The notes under the pieces: model-generated
What the model saw: the letters and a program-made list of their open reading frames with translations, nothing else
Databases searched by the model: none
What the model was told of the DNA's origin: nothing
Program-made: the position numbers and the translations under genes
In this document: in pieces, positions 13,182 to 23,887 of the stretch
Position numbering within the stretch: position 1 is the first letter of the stretch
Layout: each line of letters starts with the position of its first letter
Assembly: GCA_019787685.1 (NCBI GenBank)
Contig: JAHNUO010000007.1
Location: forward strand, 2,186,023-2,250,022
DNA length: 64,000 nt
DNA from: Chiua virens
Taxonomy: Eukaryota; Basidiomycota; Agaricomycetes; Boletales; Boletaceae
Direction of reading: 5' to 3'

Positions 13182-14190
13182 GTGCGTTCTACTCAAAAAA
13201 TAGATGGTTTCGTAGGAAGTTGACTTTGGCCAAGAGCGAGCCGCCGCCGCACTGACCGAAATCAATGCTGGTAGCCAACCCATACGGGCGTTGGCGTTCA
13301 CCACTAATGGAGAGTATCTCGTGAGCGGAGACAAGGAGGGCGTCCGAGTATGGAGGATGTCGGACAATCAGCAGCTGGGCGCGACTCTTAAAGCAAGGGA
13401 TGTCCGGTGTGTCGCAGTCTCGAGTGACAGAAGGTGCATTGCAGCGGGGAAGAGCTGGGGTGAGATCACGGTCTGGGACCCGCATACACCCAAGGAGGTC
13501 TTCACGCAAAACGAGGATGGACATACCGTCACGGGCGTCGATTTCTCGCCCGACTCGACCCGGCTGGTCAGTGCATCGGGTAGTCGCGCTGTCTCTGTCT
13601 GGGATGTCACGACTGGCGAGAGGGTCGTTGGACCGCTCCATCACACTTACTGGGTCGTAGCGGCGAAGTTCTCTCCCCGAGGCGACAAGATCGCAACCGC
13701 CACTTACCTTCGTGACCTGATCCGAATCTACGATGTCAATGGCCACAAGCTCTTCGAGTTCTCAGGAAAGGTGACGCCATACTACAACACTGGCCTCCTC
13801 TGGTCGAACCGTGACGAGTCCATCTTCATCCTGTCCAACAACGTCGTCCAGCAGATCGATGTATCCTCTACTCAGACTAAAGTAGTCTCGCAGTGGTCGA
13901 TTACGGAGAGCAACTTCCCATCCATTGTCTCACCAAAGTTTGGTGACTTTATCGCATTCTCTTCGAGTTGCACCGTCACGCGTTGCGACATGTCGACAAG
14001 CAACCAGCTTCCCTCTCATTCAGCTCTCTCAGGACGCACACTGCATCGCAATCTCATCAGACGGCCGGGTTCTCGCGGCAGGGCGGTGGGGATGGGAAGA
14101 TCGTCATCAAAGCCCTACAACCCGTAGCGCGGCGGAGCACCGTAGATTTGGGTCAAGGAATATCCCAGGCTGAACTGATTCAGAATGAGA
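13160..14190 (+). pseudogene. short WD40-repeat gene with two frame breaks
   Basis: A probable first exon (13160-13181, MSTTNLN) is followed by a small intron, then an open frame encoding blades such as LAFTTNGEYLVSGDKEGVRVWR and VTGVDFSPDSTRLVSASGSRAVSVWD. The frame then breaks twice by one extra base: near 14010 (CCC where CC would continue) and near 14090 (GGG where GG would continue). Correcting both on paper gives a normal further blade (CIAISSDGRVLAAG, DGKIVI). The uncorrected product ends at about 14125. It may be a pseudogene or carry consensus errors. The exon-1 intron would be only about 38 bases, so the 5' structure is uncertain. Function is unknown. Confidence 0.55.
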
Positions 14191-14319
14191 AATCAAAACA
14201 AAAGTCATTGCGGAGTCGTCACGGGCAAAGTAACTTACTATCAGGAGTTTGACCGGTTATAGATACTTAGTAGTAGATTTGTGACCCTTTCATTGTACAT
14301 TTTTACTTTTCACATTGCA

Positions 14320-15259
14320 ATGTCTGATGATGTTGTACACTTGCAGACATCCTTGCCATCCCCACGCACCAAGCCCGCCCCGAACTCCTCCAAGATCCCA
14401 CTCGTCTTTTCTTACACACCCAGCGACGATGGCACAGACGAGAATCTGCTCATCCTTCTCCACGGCCTCGGTCAGCACTCCACCGTCTGAACTTCCCAGT
14501 ATACTGAACACACACAGGAGATAGCCATACACCCTTTGCAAAGCTCGGTCGATCCCTCCATCTTCCGCAAACCGCTACTCTGGCACTACGTGCCCCGGAG
14601 CAGTAAACCTCCACCCCTTCCGCACTCCACCCAGCGACGCTAAATCCACCATCCATAGAATCCCGTATCTGTACGAACAAGCCTTCCAATGGTACACCTC
14701 CTTTGACCCCCTCGGTGACCTCATCTCACGGCCCAACCCATCTTCGGCCATCGAGGTCATGACCAACGTGCTCGACCATCTTGTCGGGGCGTGCACGTGG
14801 TCCCCGAACCGGATTCATCTGTTTGGATTTGGACAGGGTGGCAGCGTTGCTGCAGAATCTGCGCTCGCGTGGTGGAAGCCAACGCTTTCCGGGACAAAGG
14901 CACTCGTGTCCAACTCGGAACAGACATCTGCGCCGCTGTCTCGTCAACTGGGCTCTGTGGTCTCTATATCGGGCCCTCTGTTGTCCTATCCGACGCTCAC
15001 TACGCCATGTCCTACGCCCCTGGTACTATTCTGGCGGAGCTCCGTCACCAAGGACGTCTCCACCGCCTTTTCCAAGGGGTTTTCGCATGTAAAACAGGTC
15101 GCCAAACCTGGGACTCAAGGTGAGGAGAGTATGCTGCGATCTCGGGATGAATGGGAACCCATCATGGAGTTTTGGAGCCAAGTTCTGGGGAGGAGGATTG
15201 GGGAAGGGGCTATACGAGGTCATGACCGGCGTGGCTTGAGTCACAAAATGTTTAACTAA
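14320..15259 (+). CDS. alpha/beta-hydrolase, phospholipase/carboxylesterase-like
   Basis: 278 residues in three exons (14320-14470, 14518-14602, 14659-15259). Splicing restores LLHGLGDSHTPFAKLGRSL, then ALRAPEQIPYLYEQAFQWY, both typical of the family that includes acyl-protein thioesterase relatives. The fold elements HGLGD (oxyanion region, about residue 50) and a nucleophile-elbow-like FGFGQGG (about 135-140) are visible. The elbow has Gly137 where most hydrolases of this class have Ser, so catalysis is doubtful unless a nearby residue substitutes. The same change may be common in this fungal subfamily. Probably cytosolic, since no signal peptide is seen. Substrate unknown. Confidence 0.75.
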
Positions 15260-15740
15260 TAACCACCCAGACTGTGATACAGCAGGGTGTCTAGGTCGTT
15301 CATCTGCGTAGGTTAGCGCGTACTAGCAAGACCCTGATATCGATCGGTACTTGGCGCACATCTATGTCCGTCAGCAATCTCGTAATATGGGCTCATGATG
15401 GCATGCTCGGATTCCTCCGAACATTTCGTTTCCTCATGCATAGACTAAGTTCTAGTGGAGTCCTCGTGATGTCGGTTGTTGACCCTGCAGGATTCAAATA
15501 TTCAACCACTGGCACCATCCTCTGCATCTTAATCCGTTCCGTTTGAGGACTAAGCCACGAGGGGTGCGTTTCACCAGTGACTACCCTGCAGCCGCCTTGA
15601 TGGAATATCCGGGACAATAATTATGAACCTCGATTGCCTACCACTTAAAGGTATTGCCCTTTCTCTTCCACTGCATCTTCCCCTCCTCCTTCCCTTGCTT
15701 CTTATCAGGCTCACGTCACCTGACGAGTGCACGCCGAATC
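15260..15740. other. intergenic, no gene seen
   Basis: About 480 bases between tandem genes. Only short open frames without family signal. The pyrimidine-rich stretch at 15655-15720 resembles a fungal promoter tract in front of the membrane-protein gene. Confidence 0.5.
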
Positions 15741-17121
15741 ATGAGTAGCTATGGAATTCCTATAGACAAGGCAGAACTCTTGTCGACAGTACTAGAAGCG
15801 CTCTTGTATGGTGAGACCTTTGGTGAATAAATGATGCGGAAAATATATTGATCTTTGGGAATAGGTTTTTCTCTGTTGATGTTTGGAGGGACGATCTGGG
15901 TACTATTCTATCAGCGGTCCACTCATCAAGTGAACCGTAAAATGGTTACGGTAGCCTGTTCTTTGCTGTTGTTTAGTACGGTGGTGTGTATCTTGTTCCT
16001 TTTTTGACTCGGCGGCAGTGTCACCGAGATTGATTGATTCGTTGGTATACAGCACTTCATGATCGATATTATCAGGATCGTACAGGGTCTGATCTTGTAT
16101 CGCGACACCCCAACCGGACCTACCGGATATTTCGCAGACGTGTCTCAATGGACATTCATAGCCAAGAACTACATTTATACCGTCCAGACGCTGATTGGCG
16201 ATGGCGTGATGGTATGGTTTCTTTGATTCAGATGACCGACGTCTGATGAACATATAATTAGCTGTACCGCTGTTATGCAGTATGGCAGTCCAAGTTGATC
16301 ATGATTTTGCCTGGCTTGCTTTGGTGTGCTGTTGCTGGTACGTTTGAATTTTAGGTGGGAAGCAACCTAACGTCAGCCACCAAGTAACTGGAACTGGGGC
16401 TCCTTATACCGCATCGCACGCAAATCAAAGCGAGGTTTTTGGTGGGAGTCTATCGCAATGGATCACGGGATTTTATGCATCTACCTTCTCGACTAACCTC
16501 GTGGCAACCAGTACGTCCTCACGTCGCGGTGAATGTTGGACAGTGTTTCTGAATATTTCTTTCTGACAGTTTTGTTGGCTTATCGGATCTGGTATGTCGA
16601 CCGGAGGGCGGCGAAGCTGCATGGTCACCACAAGTCACAATTGCGCCCAATTTTACATGTGATTATCGATGCTGGCGCCATTTACTCCTTCACCCTCATG
16701 ACAGCATTGATGTGCTTTGTAAATCAATCCAACGGCCAATATGTGGTTCTGGACATGGTCAGCCAGCATTATGCTAGAGTTGGAAGTAGTTTCACTGACA
16801 AATTGGCGTTACTTCCAGGTCACGCCCATCATCTCCATCACGTTTTACATGGTCATAATTCGTGTCGGGTTGGCCAATCTGGCGAACCAACAAACGAATA
16901 GATTCTCTGGATTCTCACTACCAATGGCTTGGGCATCCCCTTATCAAAGTTCCAGCACGGAAGGGTCGAGAAAAATGCAAGTTCAAATCACGACATCGAC
17001 CGAGAACAAAGTGGACGGTGGACGTCAATCCGAGTCAAGGAGTCCGATGAGTGCAGGTCTGGGTAGCGAGAACCATCGGATGTTGTTCAGGATTGACGAC
17101 ACCGTCGAAGAAGTGGTATGA
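15741..17121 (+). CDS. seven-helix integral membrane protein of a basidiomycete-expanded family
   Basis: 346 residues in seven exons: 15741-15810, 15865-15983, 16053-16211, 16262-16337, 16385-16510, 16570-16757 and 16819-17121. Every join keeps phase. Hydrophobic segments include FSLLMFGGTIWVLFY, MVTVACSLLLFSTV, LIMILPGLLWCAVA, NLVATILLAY, HVIIDAGAIYSFTLMTALMC and VTPIISITFYMVIIR. The loop motif YRDTPTGPTGYFADVSQW and the following YTVQTLIGD..LYRCY are hallmarks of a large uncharacterised Agaricomycete membrane-protein family. The C-tail is Ser-rich and cytosolic-like. Stops inside 15984-16052 and elsewhere are intronic. A truncated copy of its 5' end follows at 17334. Ligand and function are unknown. 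Confidence 0.8.
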
Positions 17122-17333
17122 GCTTTATCTGCCAATAATGTGGGCTTGTTCGCAAGTAGATTGATACTTTCACTGGATTGCGACTATATACTTTGTTCTG
17201 TTGCAAGCTCTCGTTGTTTTGTCGGCCCGTTGTAGTAACATATATTCCAGTTTAATGGTTTCCGAGTCGCCTGTTCTTCCAGCGTAGACGTTCCTTGCGC
17301 TGCGTCCTCCCTCCCTCCTTACGCTGCTCCTTC

Positions 17334-17562
17334 ATAGACATATCCTGGTTAGTGCACGATGAGTTGTGAATAATTATGGAATTAATTCCTCTAGACAAGA
17401 ACTCATGCCAACGGTACCAAATGCATTCTTGTATGGGGAGAGTAAGCCCTTCGGTAGACGAAAGCGTGCTGATATCCAGGAATAGGTTTTCACTTTTGAT
17501 GTCTGGAGGGACGATCTGGTACCATTGTATCACCGATCCACTCGTAGCCGAGAGGCATAATC
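17334..17562 (+). pseudogene. truncated 5' fragment of the membrane-protein gene
   Basis: Sequence from about 17334 matches 15700-15930: the start region (ATGGAATTAATTCCTCTAGA versus ATGGAATTCCTATAGA), the first intron area and the second-exon beginning encoding SLLMSGGTIW. Similarity ends near 17562, where the peptidase block begins. No later exon follows, so it cannot encode a working protein. Confidence 0.75.
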
Positions 17563-20500
17563 CATAAAATACTTGATCTGATCTACAAGCGACCGGTTCG
17601 ATCAGCGCTGTATTATCCGTCCAAATCACGTTTGTAAAACAGCACGCAAGCAAAAGATCAAACTGCCTACGACAGCAGGAACCTCTTCAAGTACTCGACC
17701 GTAGCGGCATTTACGTATTCAATCACGCTCTTCTGCTTGTACCCTAGACCGACGCAGTCCCGCATGAGTCGCGTGCATCGAAAGTCAATGTCGAAGGCTC
17801 GAAACTCACCATGACCTTCGCCCTCACAGATCACCATTTGTGCCTGTCCACCAGGTCGATCTTGCACGATCTTGTACATGGCCACGGCTTCATGCACGGT
17901 CACCCGCGTGTCGTTCTCACCGTGGGTGATCAACAAAGGTACGTTGATATTCTCGGCATTGTTCATGGGCGAGATGCGTTCTAGGAAAGCTCGAATGACA
18001 GGATCTGATTCGTCCCCATATTCGAGACGTCGGTTGGCGCGACGAACCGGGGCAGTATTCTCAAGGAATGTGACCCAATTTCCGATGCCAAAGTTGGCTA
18101 CGCCACATCTAAGCTTAGAGGAGTAATGCGTGAGTGTCGCCTTGGGTAACCGGGTTAGACTTTGGGAGCACATGCGAGATCATAAAGGATGAAACCCACA
18201 AAGACCATGTACCCGCCATCTGAGTGTGGTGATGTTTAGCGGTTTTACCATGCATAAAAGAAAATCAAAAGTCACATGAACCACCCATGACTGCGATGCG
18301 AGATGAATACAGTTCCTCAGATAGTCCAGACCCAATGAAATCGATCAGTGCATTGATATCTCTGCCATTTATCTCATCAGAAGACGAGGAGGGAAGCAAA
18401 AAACAGCACTTGCTTGACGGCATCCTCCCGTTTCTCAACGTCGTCCGCTGACATGTATTTCCTTCCGTACCCTGAGCTGCCTCTCACGTTCGGGTACAAC
18501 ACCGCAATGCCCAACTCGTTGAGGAGATAGCCATGCGTTGCACTCGTGTCTCCCCGTCAGTCAAAAGTTCAGGAGACAAGAGTATCGGGACTCACGTCCT
18601 TCTCTGCACCGTACTCTGCGACTCAGGGCCTCCGTGGATACTGATAACCACGGGCACCTTGCTCTGTCCCTGATTTGGATGATAATAGAACGAAGGAACC
18701 TCCAAACCATCAAAACTCCTGAACTTGATCAACTTTGGTGCGATACCCTTGACTTCAGGTACCCCAGCTTGAGCGAAAGACGCCACCTCGACGTCAACGT
18801 ATGCATGGCCGTCGGGCGTATACTTGAGCGTCTGTAGGTCTAGAGTGGTCTTGCGAATGGATGCATGATATTGATAAGAGGAAAGATGCAGTGCGAGCTC
18901 GTAGGGATATCCGTTTCGCCCATTATGCGTAGATGTGATCCATCCTCCTTCCCAGGCAAGCTTGACTTCGACTACCGTATCCTTGTTCGGGCCACTGAGC
19001 GGCATAGCGTATAGGGTACTCCAACCATCCACGTTCGCAACAAAGTAGATGCAAGCATTTGTGACTTGCAGACCTCCTACCTCCCAAGCGATGGGTTTCA
19101 GAACAGGGATGGACATGTCGAGATTGGGAGTCGTGATGTGCGTGACGGTACGCTGATTGAGGTCGTATGACACCACGGCATCAAAATCACCGTACGCATT
19201 CGTGGCGACATATATGACATGGGGACTGGCAGGATCAAGTGAAAAGATGCCGTGGGTTGCTGTGGCCTCTTCGGGTTCTGTGGATCCGGGTAGAATAATA
19301 CGCTCGAGCTTGCCTGGTTCTGGTCCGGAAATATCGACGACGAACATGGGTTGATAGGCATTCCCGTACGTGCGTGCGAGGAGTAGATATCTGTCGTCAA
19401 CAGAGAGGGACAGAGTGACCCATCGTTCGGTCTTCCCATCTCGCAGGAGTGGCGTAACCAACTCCGAAGGCAGACTGAACGGCGTCGAGTCGGTGGTAGC
19501 CCCAGTGTTGGAATCTACCAATCGGGTCACGTAGGCCAGGGTATCGGTGTTGTTTTCCTTGTTTGACGCGAACGCCATCAGTCTGGAACATTTATGAGAG
19601 CGTATCAGCAGAATATAAGACAAAACCGACTTGTTGGATGGAGATATGATGACACTGTTGTATCTATAGTCGTCGTGCGTCAATCTTTCAATCCGACCTT
19701 TACCAGGTGCGTTGTCTAGTTCGCCATCAATCTTTGGCAAGACCTGTTCGCACACGGCGTCCTCCCAGTAACGCCTGCAATCCTCGTCGTCAGTCATAGT
19801 TCCGATAGAATGTACCCCAAGCACGCACCAAAGTTGAAAGTGTTCATTTCCGTTGAAGTCCATGGCCATGATGGCACCGCCTGCCCTATACACGCCACGC
19901 CAATCCTCTCCAGCAATAGGTCTAAATGCGGATATAATCCGACCAGTACCGATGTTGAAATATGTGAGACGCTCCAGCTCAGTGTTGGCCGGGTCGGCCG
20001 AGATCCTGTAAATCTGGGACACCTGGGCATCTTCTGGACGATGGGAAAGGAAAATGCCACCAGGAACTTCTTCTCCCGTAGCAGTCTTCACCGTGCGTTC
20101 GAAAGCACGCAATTCGAACCCTAGTGGCCGCGATGTTCATGGAGATCCGGAATCCGTTTCACACTGTCACACACCTCGATTTGCATCTTCGTATTGTTTC
20201 ATGCCAGTGAAGATTTCCTGAGGGATATCTGGAGCATTGATCGCCTTGATTTTGTCGGCGGGTCTGGTAAACTCGAGGTCGCCGTAATCGACGGGAGCGG
20301 CCATGCTTAACAACGTGGGGAAGCAGAGGCAGATTCCCTATCACCGTCCCGCCAAGTTGATGCCACTTATATATCCGAAGCGGGACAAAACCCTCACGAT
20401 CGAGGTTGTCCATATGGTCCAACGGTAAGTAGAGGTCCCGGAAGAGATAAGATCAGCAGACCGACCCAAGCCCCAATTAGGACCATCGATGTCACCACGA

Positions 20501-20700
20501 TCTGAAGGTAAGTTGGTACGCCCGGGCCGGAAAACACGGTGTTCAAGTAACTGATCCATCAATGATCTGTGGAAACGTGTACATATAATGCGAAGTACAC
20601 ATCCGAACTACTCACCTTCTTATTGATTCCTCCATAGTACTGATGCAGGATGCCGTTATTGGGCATATTGTCGACAACAAACTCGAACGATCGTAAGTTC
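17563..20700 (+). repeat. right copy of the duplicated block
   Basis: Homologous to 10790-13181 over the peptidase gene and both flanks. Beyond the peptidase start the match continues to about 20690, where bases 20668-20693 resemble the first exon of the WD40 gene at 13160. Here the ATG has become ATT, and nothing of the later WD40 exons follows. Confidence 0.8.
17667..20304 (-). CDS. S9-family serine peptidase (acylaminoacyl/dipeptidyl-peptidase-like)
   Basis: 771 residues in seven exons: 20304-20175, 20120-19631, 19582-18596, 18542-18414, 18361-18276, 18219-18200 and 18140-17667. The N-terminal two thirds form a beta-propeller (repeats such as SPSNKLMAFAS). The C-terminal alpha/beta-hydrolase domain starts near residue 515. 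Visible motifs are HGGP (about 522, oxyanion region), GGSYGG with Ser607, HGEND with Asp691 and GEGHGEF with His724, a complete triad in family order. No signal peptide, so probably cytosolic. Two oddities: the exon-4 donor is GC (GCAAGT at 18413), and a 20-base microexon sits beside the Ser codon. Start chosen at the only in-frame ATG giving an intact exon 1. Role: removal of short peptides or acylated residues from peptide N-termini; substrate unproven. Confidence 0.88.
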
Positions 20701-20911
20701 ACTCATGGCAACGGTTATATTCGGTTTGTGCGATTACAATCTTCGCACCGCGAGAAAAGGGAAGCCAAAAGACCTGCATTTGCACGACATGTTGAACTTG
20801 AAAATGTTCGGACAGCAACCTGCGGATCTATATCCTTCTCTGGAAAAACAGTGAATGTCATTCCACGTTATCATACAACACCGGAACAACAAGGGAAATA
20901 AGTAATACCAC

Positions 20912-22791
20912 CTAACTCAATGAGGCCATCAACGTCTCTCTCTCCGCCGCATACGGTTCCAGGTCCTTTGAACCCGGGAGCTCAAGGCAGGTATCCACCC
21001 AAGCCAAGGCCCATGCTCCGTTCCCCACTTTGGTCCCACCAAGAACACGCCGCGGAGCGACTTGCTCCCAGCGATACCTCGTCGACTGCGTGTTTGCGCC
21101 ATCTGTGTGTGAGAGAGAAATCGTCAACCCTCGTAAAGCCCAAAATGAGAACCGAGTAAACGCACAATGTACGAGTCCTGTATGCGGTTCGTACACACCC
21201 AGCGGAAGGTCGCCGTCGTTCGTGTTTTTCTTCTGCCCCGCATCCGCATCAACGTCGACGTCCATCGCGCCGTTGATCTCTTTTCCCTTGCGGAAACCTG
21301 GAATTCCCTCCAGGATACCCCCGCATGCGACGCGAGCTTCGCGTCGCATCTTGGACCACTCTACGTTTATGTCATGGACCCTCCGAGACGCCTCCATCAT
21401 CCAATTCTCCGCTGTCAGGCCCTCCCGAGTCAGCATGCTTTTTCTGACAGCACTATGAGGCCCGTCACTAAATGGACCCCACCCAGAAGCACCGAAGAGC
21501 GTCGTCGGTCCTCCAGCACGATATACGCCTTGGTTGGTCCCTAATGTCTGGCTCGGTGCAGAGATGGTGGGAGCATTGCTCGAAGAAGTAGCCGTTGGAT
21601 CTGGGAGTTCACCAACAAAGTCACCCGGGGAGAGGCCTTTGGCGGTGATCTCGGCAAGTACGCGGCCTTCGTAATAATCATCCGTGATCCAGCGTCCGTC
21701 TAAAAAGATGGACACGTTGTTTGAACCGCGGACAACCAGCCAATATGCATGGCATGAACAACTTACCAATAATCATTTTAGCGCCATGTAGTTTGTATGC
21801 GCTCCGCGCAGTGACTAATGTGACACTGCGAGTTTTGAGGTGGGCACCAAGCTTTCCGGCTTGTATAAGGGCTTCCTTCTCCTGTTGCGAAGCACTGAGT
21901 TTGAGTGCGAGAGCATTACGGCGGAAGTAGTATAAAGAATCGCGGAATCCGGAGGAACGCGCTGCATCGATAGCAAGCATATATTGTCGTGTTGGATGAC
22001 GATCAGGAAGAATAAAGGTACTGCATTTGAAGCGTCGACCTAGTAGCAGCGCGTCAGATTTGGAACGAGCGAACCTCGTATTACTCACCATCGAGCAAAT
22101 TTCCATCAATGTCGATCTTTTGGTCTCCTTTTGAATCCGATTCTGTGACGAACTCGTCGCCCTCGATAAAGTATATCTCGCCTCCAACTCTACGCCATGC
22201 ACGGCCGCCTTCTTCGCCTTCCTCACCCTCCACTTCGCCCTCACCGTACTCCGTAAACCGGGCCGTCAAGCCCTTCCCGCGACCCCGTCCTCGACCGCGG
22301 CCACGACCTCTCCCTCTCGCACGCGTCGCCGGTGTGCTCGATGCAGCTCCGCGGGCGCGTCCTCTCGGTCTTCCCCGCGGTCGTGCGGACGCCTGCGCGT
22401 CCCGCTCACCCCCCTCCTCCTCATGTCCCTCCTCCTCCAACTCGCCCTCACCCTCTATATCCCCATCGGTGCCCTCCAGGGCAGGTTCTTCCTCGTCCAA
22501 CACGCCTTCGGATTCCTCCCGTTTCGTGTGGACGTCATCTTCGTCGATGTCATCGGCGTCGTCGGGGTAGGACACGGGTGTCTGAATGGCGGGCGTGTGG
22601 GACCGTCGGGTGATGATCGTCGCGCCTCCACGACCGCCACCGGGTTTGAGGATAATTTTGTGACTAGAGGTGGACGTGCCGACGCGTTTCATGAGCGCAG
22701 TTGTGGTAGGTTTTGGTTTAAATCTGTCACGTTTGTCGTCGTGACTTTGGATCGTATGCCTGTACGTCGGTAAAGGGCTCGATGAATTCAA
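20912..22791 (-). CDS. RSC7/Swp82-type chromatin-remodelling complex subunit
   Basis: 566 residues in four exons (22791-22089, 22039-21767, 21699-21166, 21102-20912), all in phase. The N-terminal third is acidic and then strongly Arg/Gly-rich (RPRGRPRGRARG, then a GR repeat), resembling AT-hook or RGG sequence suited to DNA or RNA contact. The conserved core follows: DIDGNLLDGRRFKCSTF, then LPDRHPTRQYMLAIDAARSSGFRDS and ITDDYYEGR. These are the signature of the Npl6/RSC7-Swp82 family found in RSC and SWI/SNF remodellers. The tail carries PHTGLVHYGANTQSTRYRWE, also family-typical. Acts in the nucleus in ATP-dependent nucleosome remodelling. SNF5 at 59361 would be a partner subunit. Its start codon is 68 bp from that of SPC12. 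Confidence 0.88.
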
Positions 22792-22859
22792 CTAATTGAC
22801 GCGGAGCCAAAGAGTTACGTAATTTAACTTGTCGACGAGAACGGTCAACGTGTCACATT
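22792..22859. promoter_or_regulatory. very short bidirectional promoter
   Basis: Only 68 bases separate the start codons of the divergent RSC7-like and SPC12 genes, so both 5' UTRs and core promoters must overlap here or extend into coding sequence. No clear TATA box is visible. Confidence 0.5.
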
Positions 22860-23289
22860 ATGTCGTCCTTCCGGGAACTCCTCGAGGGAAACATCGTCAG
22901 TAATCGCTGCGAATTCGTCGTATTGAATTCTCTCTAACTCAAAACAGGATTTCCATGGACAAAGAAAAGCAGATGATATCACTCGCATAGCATTCGTTGC
23001 GGCCACCGTAAGTCATTGGTAGTTTGCAGCAAGGTTCTGTTTGTTCAACTGCCCGCAGACCCTTTCCTTCGTGCTCGGTTTCGCACTCCAGTCGATGCGT
23101 GTAACGATGAGCACGTTTGCTCTCTCCACGGTTGTCCCTTGGATTGGTACGCGCATATGCACGACTTGAACCGGATTCGTTGAACGCTGACTGGTGTGCC
23201 TACAGGTCATTCTTCCACCATGGCCCATATTCAATAAGCATCCTGTCAAGTGGTTGCCTGCACAACCACCTACGTTGGAGAGCAAATAA
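22860..23289 (+). CDS. SPC1: signal peptidase complex subunit 1 (SPC12 family)
   Basis: Small ER membrane protein of about 88 residues that supports signal-peptide cleavage. Exons: 22860-22895, 22948-23007, 23059-23145 and 23206-23289. They encode LLEGNIDFHGQRKADDI (cytosolic N-terminus), a first helix (ITRIAFVAAT-TLSFVLGFALQSM), a second (TFALSTVVPWIVI) and the family-typical LPPWPIFNKHPVKWL. The third donor reads ATTGGTACGC, one base too many for phase with the next exon. Either an extra G is present or an unusual splice is used. No single open frame covers the gene, which is why it is easily missed. Identification rests on motif order and length; confident as to family. Confidence 0.8.
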
Positions 23290-23887
23290 TACTTCTTTAA
23301 CTCATCAGATTCATTCCTTCCTTTCGCCGCTGTATGCGTCCATAATGTAATTTGAGCTAATCGTGATAAGTTCGCGTGATCAGACTGCTCGCAAAGAGGA
23401 TTTTTTGTTGTACTGACTCACTGTTGGGATACCAACTGAGTCTTGATTAGAGACGGAAAAAGGTGCTTTGCAAGATAAGCTTCACGCTGCATGGGACCAG
23501 CATCAGAGACTTTGTCTTTGAGTCACCTCCAAATCGCTCACTCACAACCCCTGAGGCTCACTACGTTGGCTCAAGGTTTCTCAGAGAAATCTACCTAGCT
23601 AACGAACTCGGGTTGACTGACAGTAGCGTCAAGCAGACTCCACATCATCGAGAAATTTTTTGATGATTCACGAAACAAGCATACAAGGTTCCAATTAGCG
23701 ACCCTACAGTCCCCACATCCCCCCTCCTGTGAGTCCCAACAAAAGAGAGGAAGGGGCCTCGTCCCTCCAGAAATCCCAAGAGGTAGGAGAGCGTGCGTGC
23801 AACGTGATGTGACCAAGGCCACCTGCACAATTTTGTGTTGCAACTCGAGCAGGCATCCTCAATGCACGAGCTCAACTGCAGTGTCGT
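23290..23887. other. intergenic, no gene supported
   Basis: About 600 bases between two convergent small genes. A 66-codon open frame at 23463-23663 has no recognisable motif and no clear promoter or splice support. I regard it as chance. Confidence 0.45.

Noticed and set aside
13189..13746. 185-codon minus-strand frame
   Set aside because: Antisense of the WD40 gene without its own motif or splice context.
22109..22570. 153-codon Ser/Pro-rich frame on the plus strand
   Set aside because: Antisense shadow of the acidic and Arg/Gly-rich N-terminus of the RSC7-like protein.
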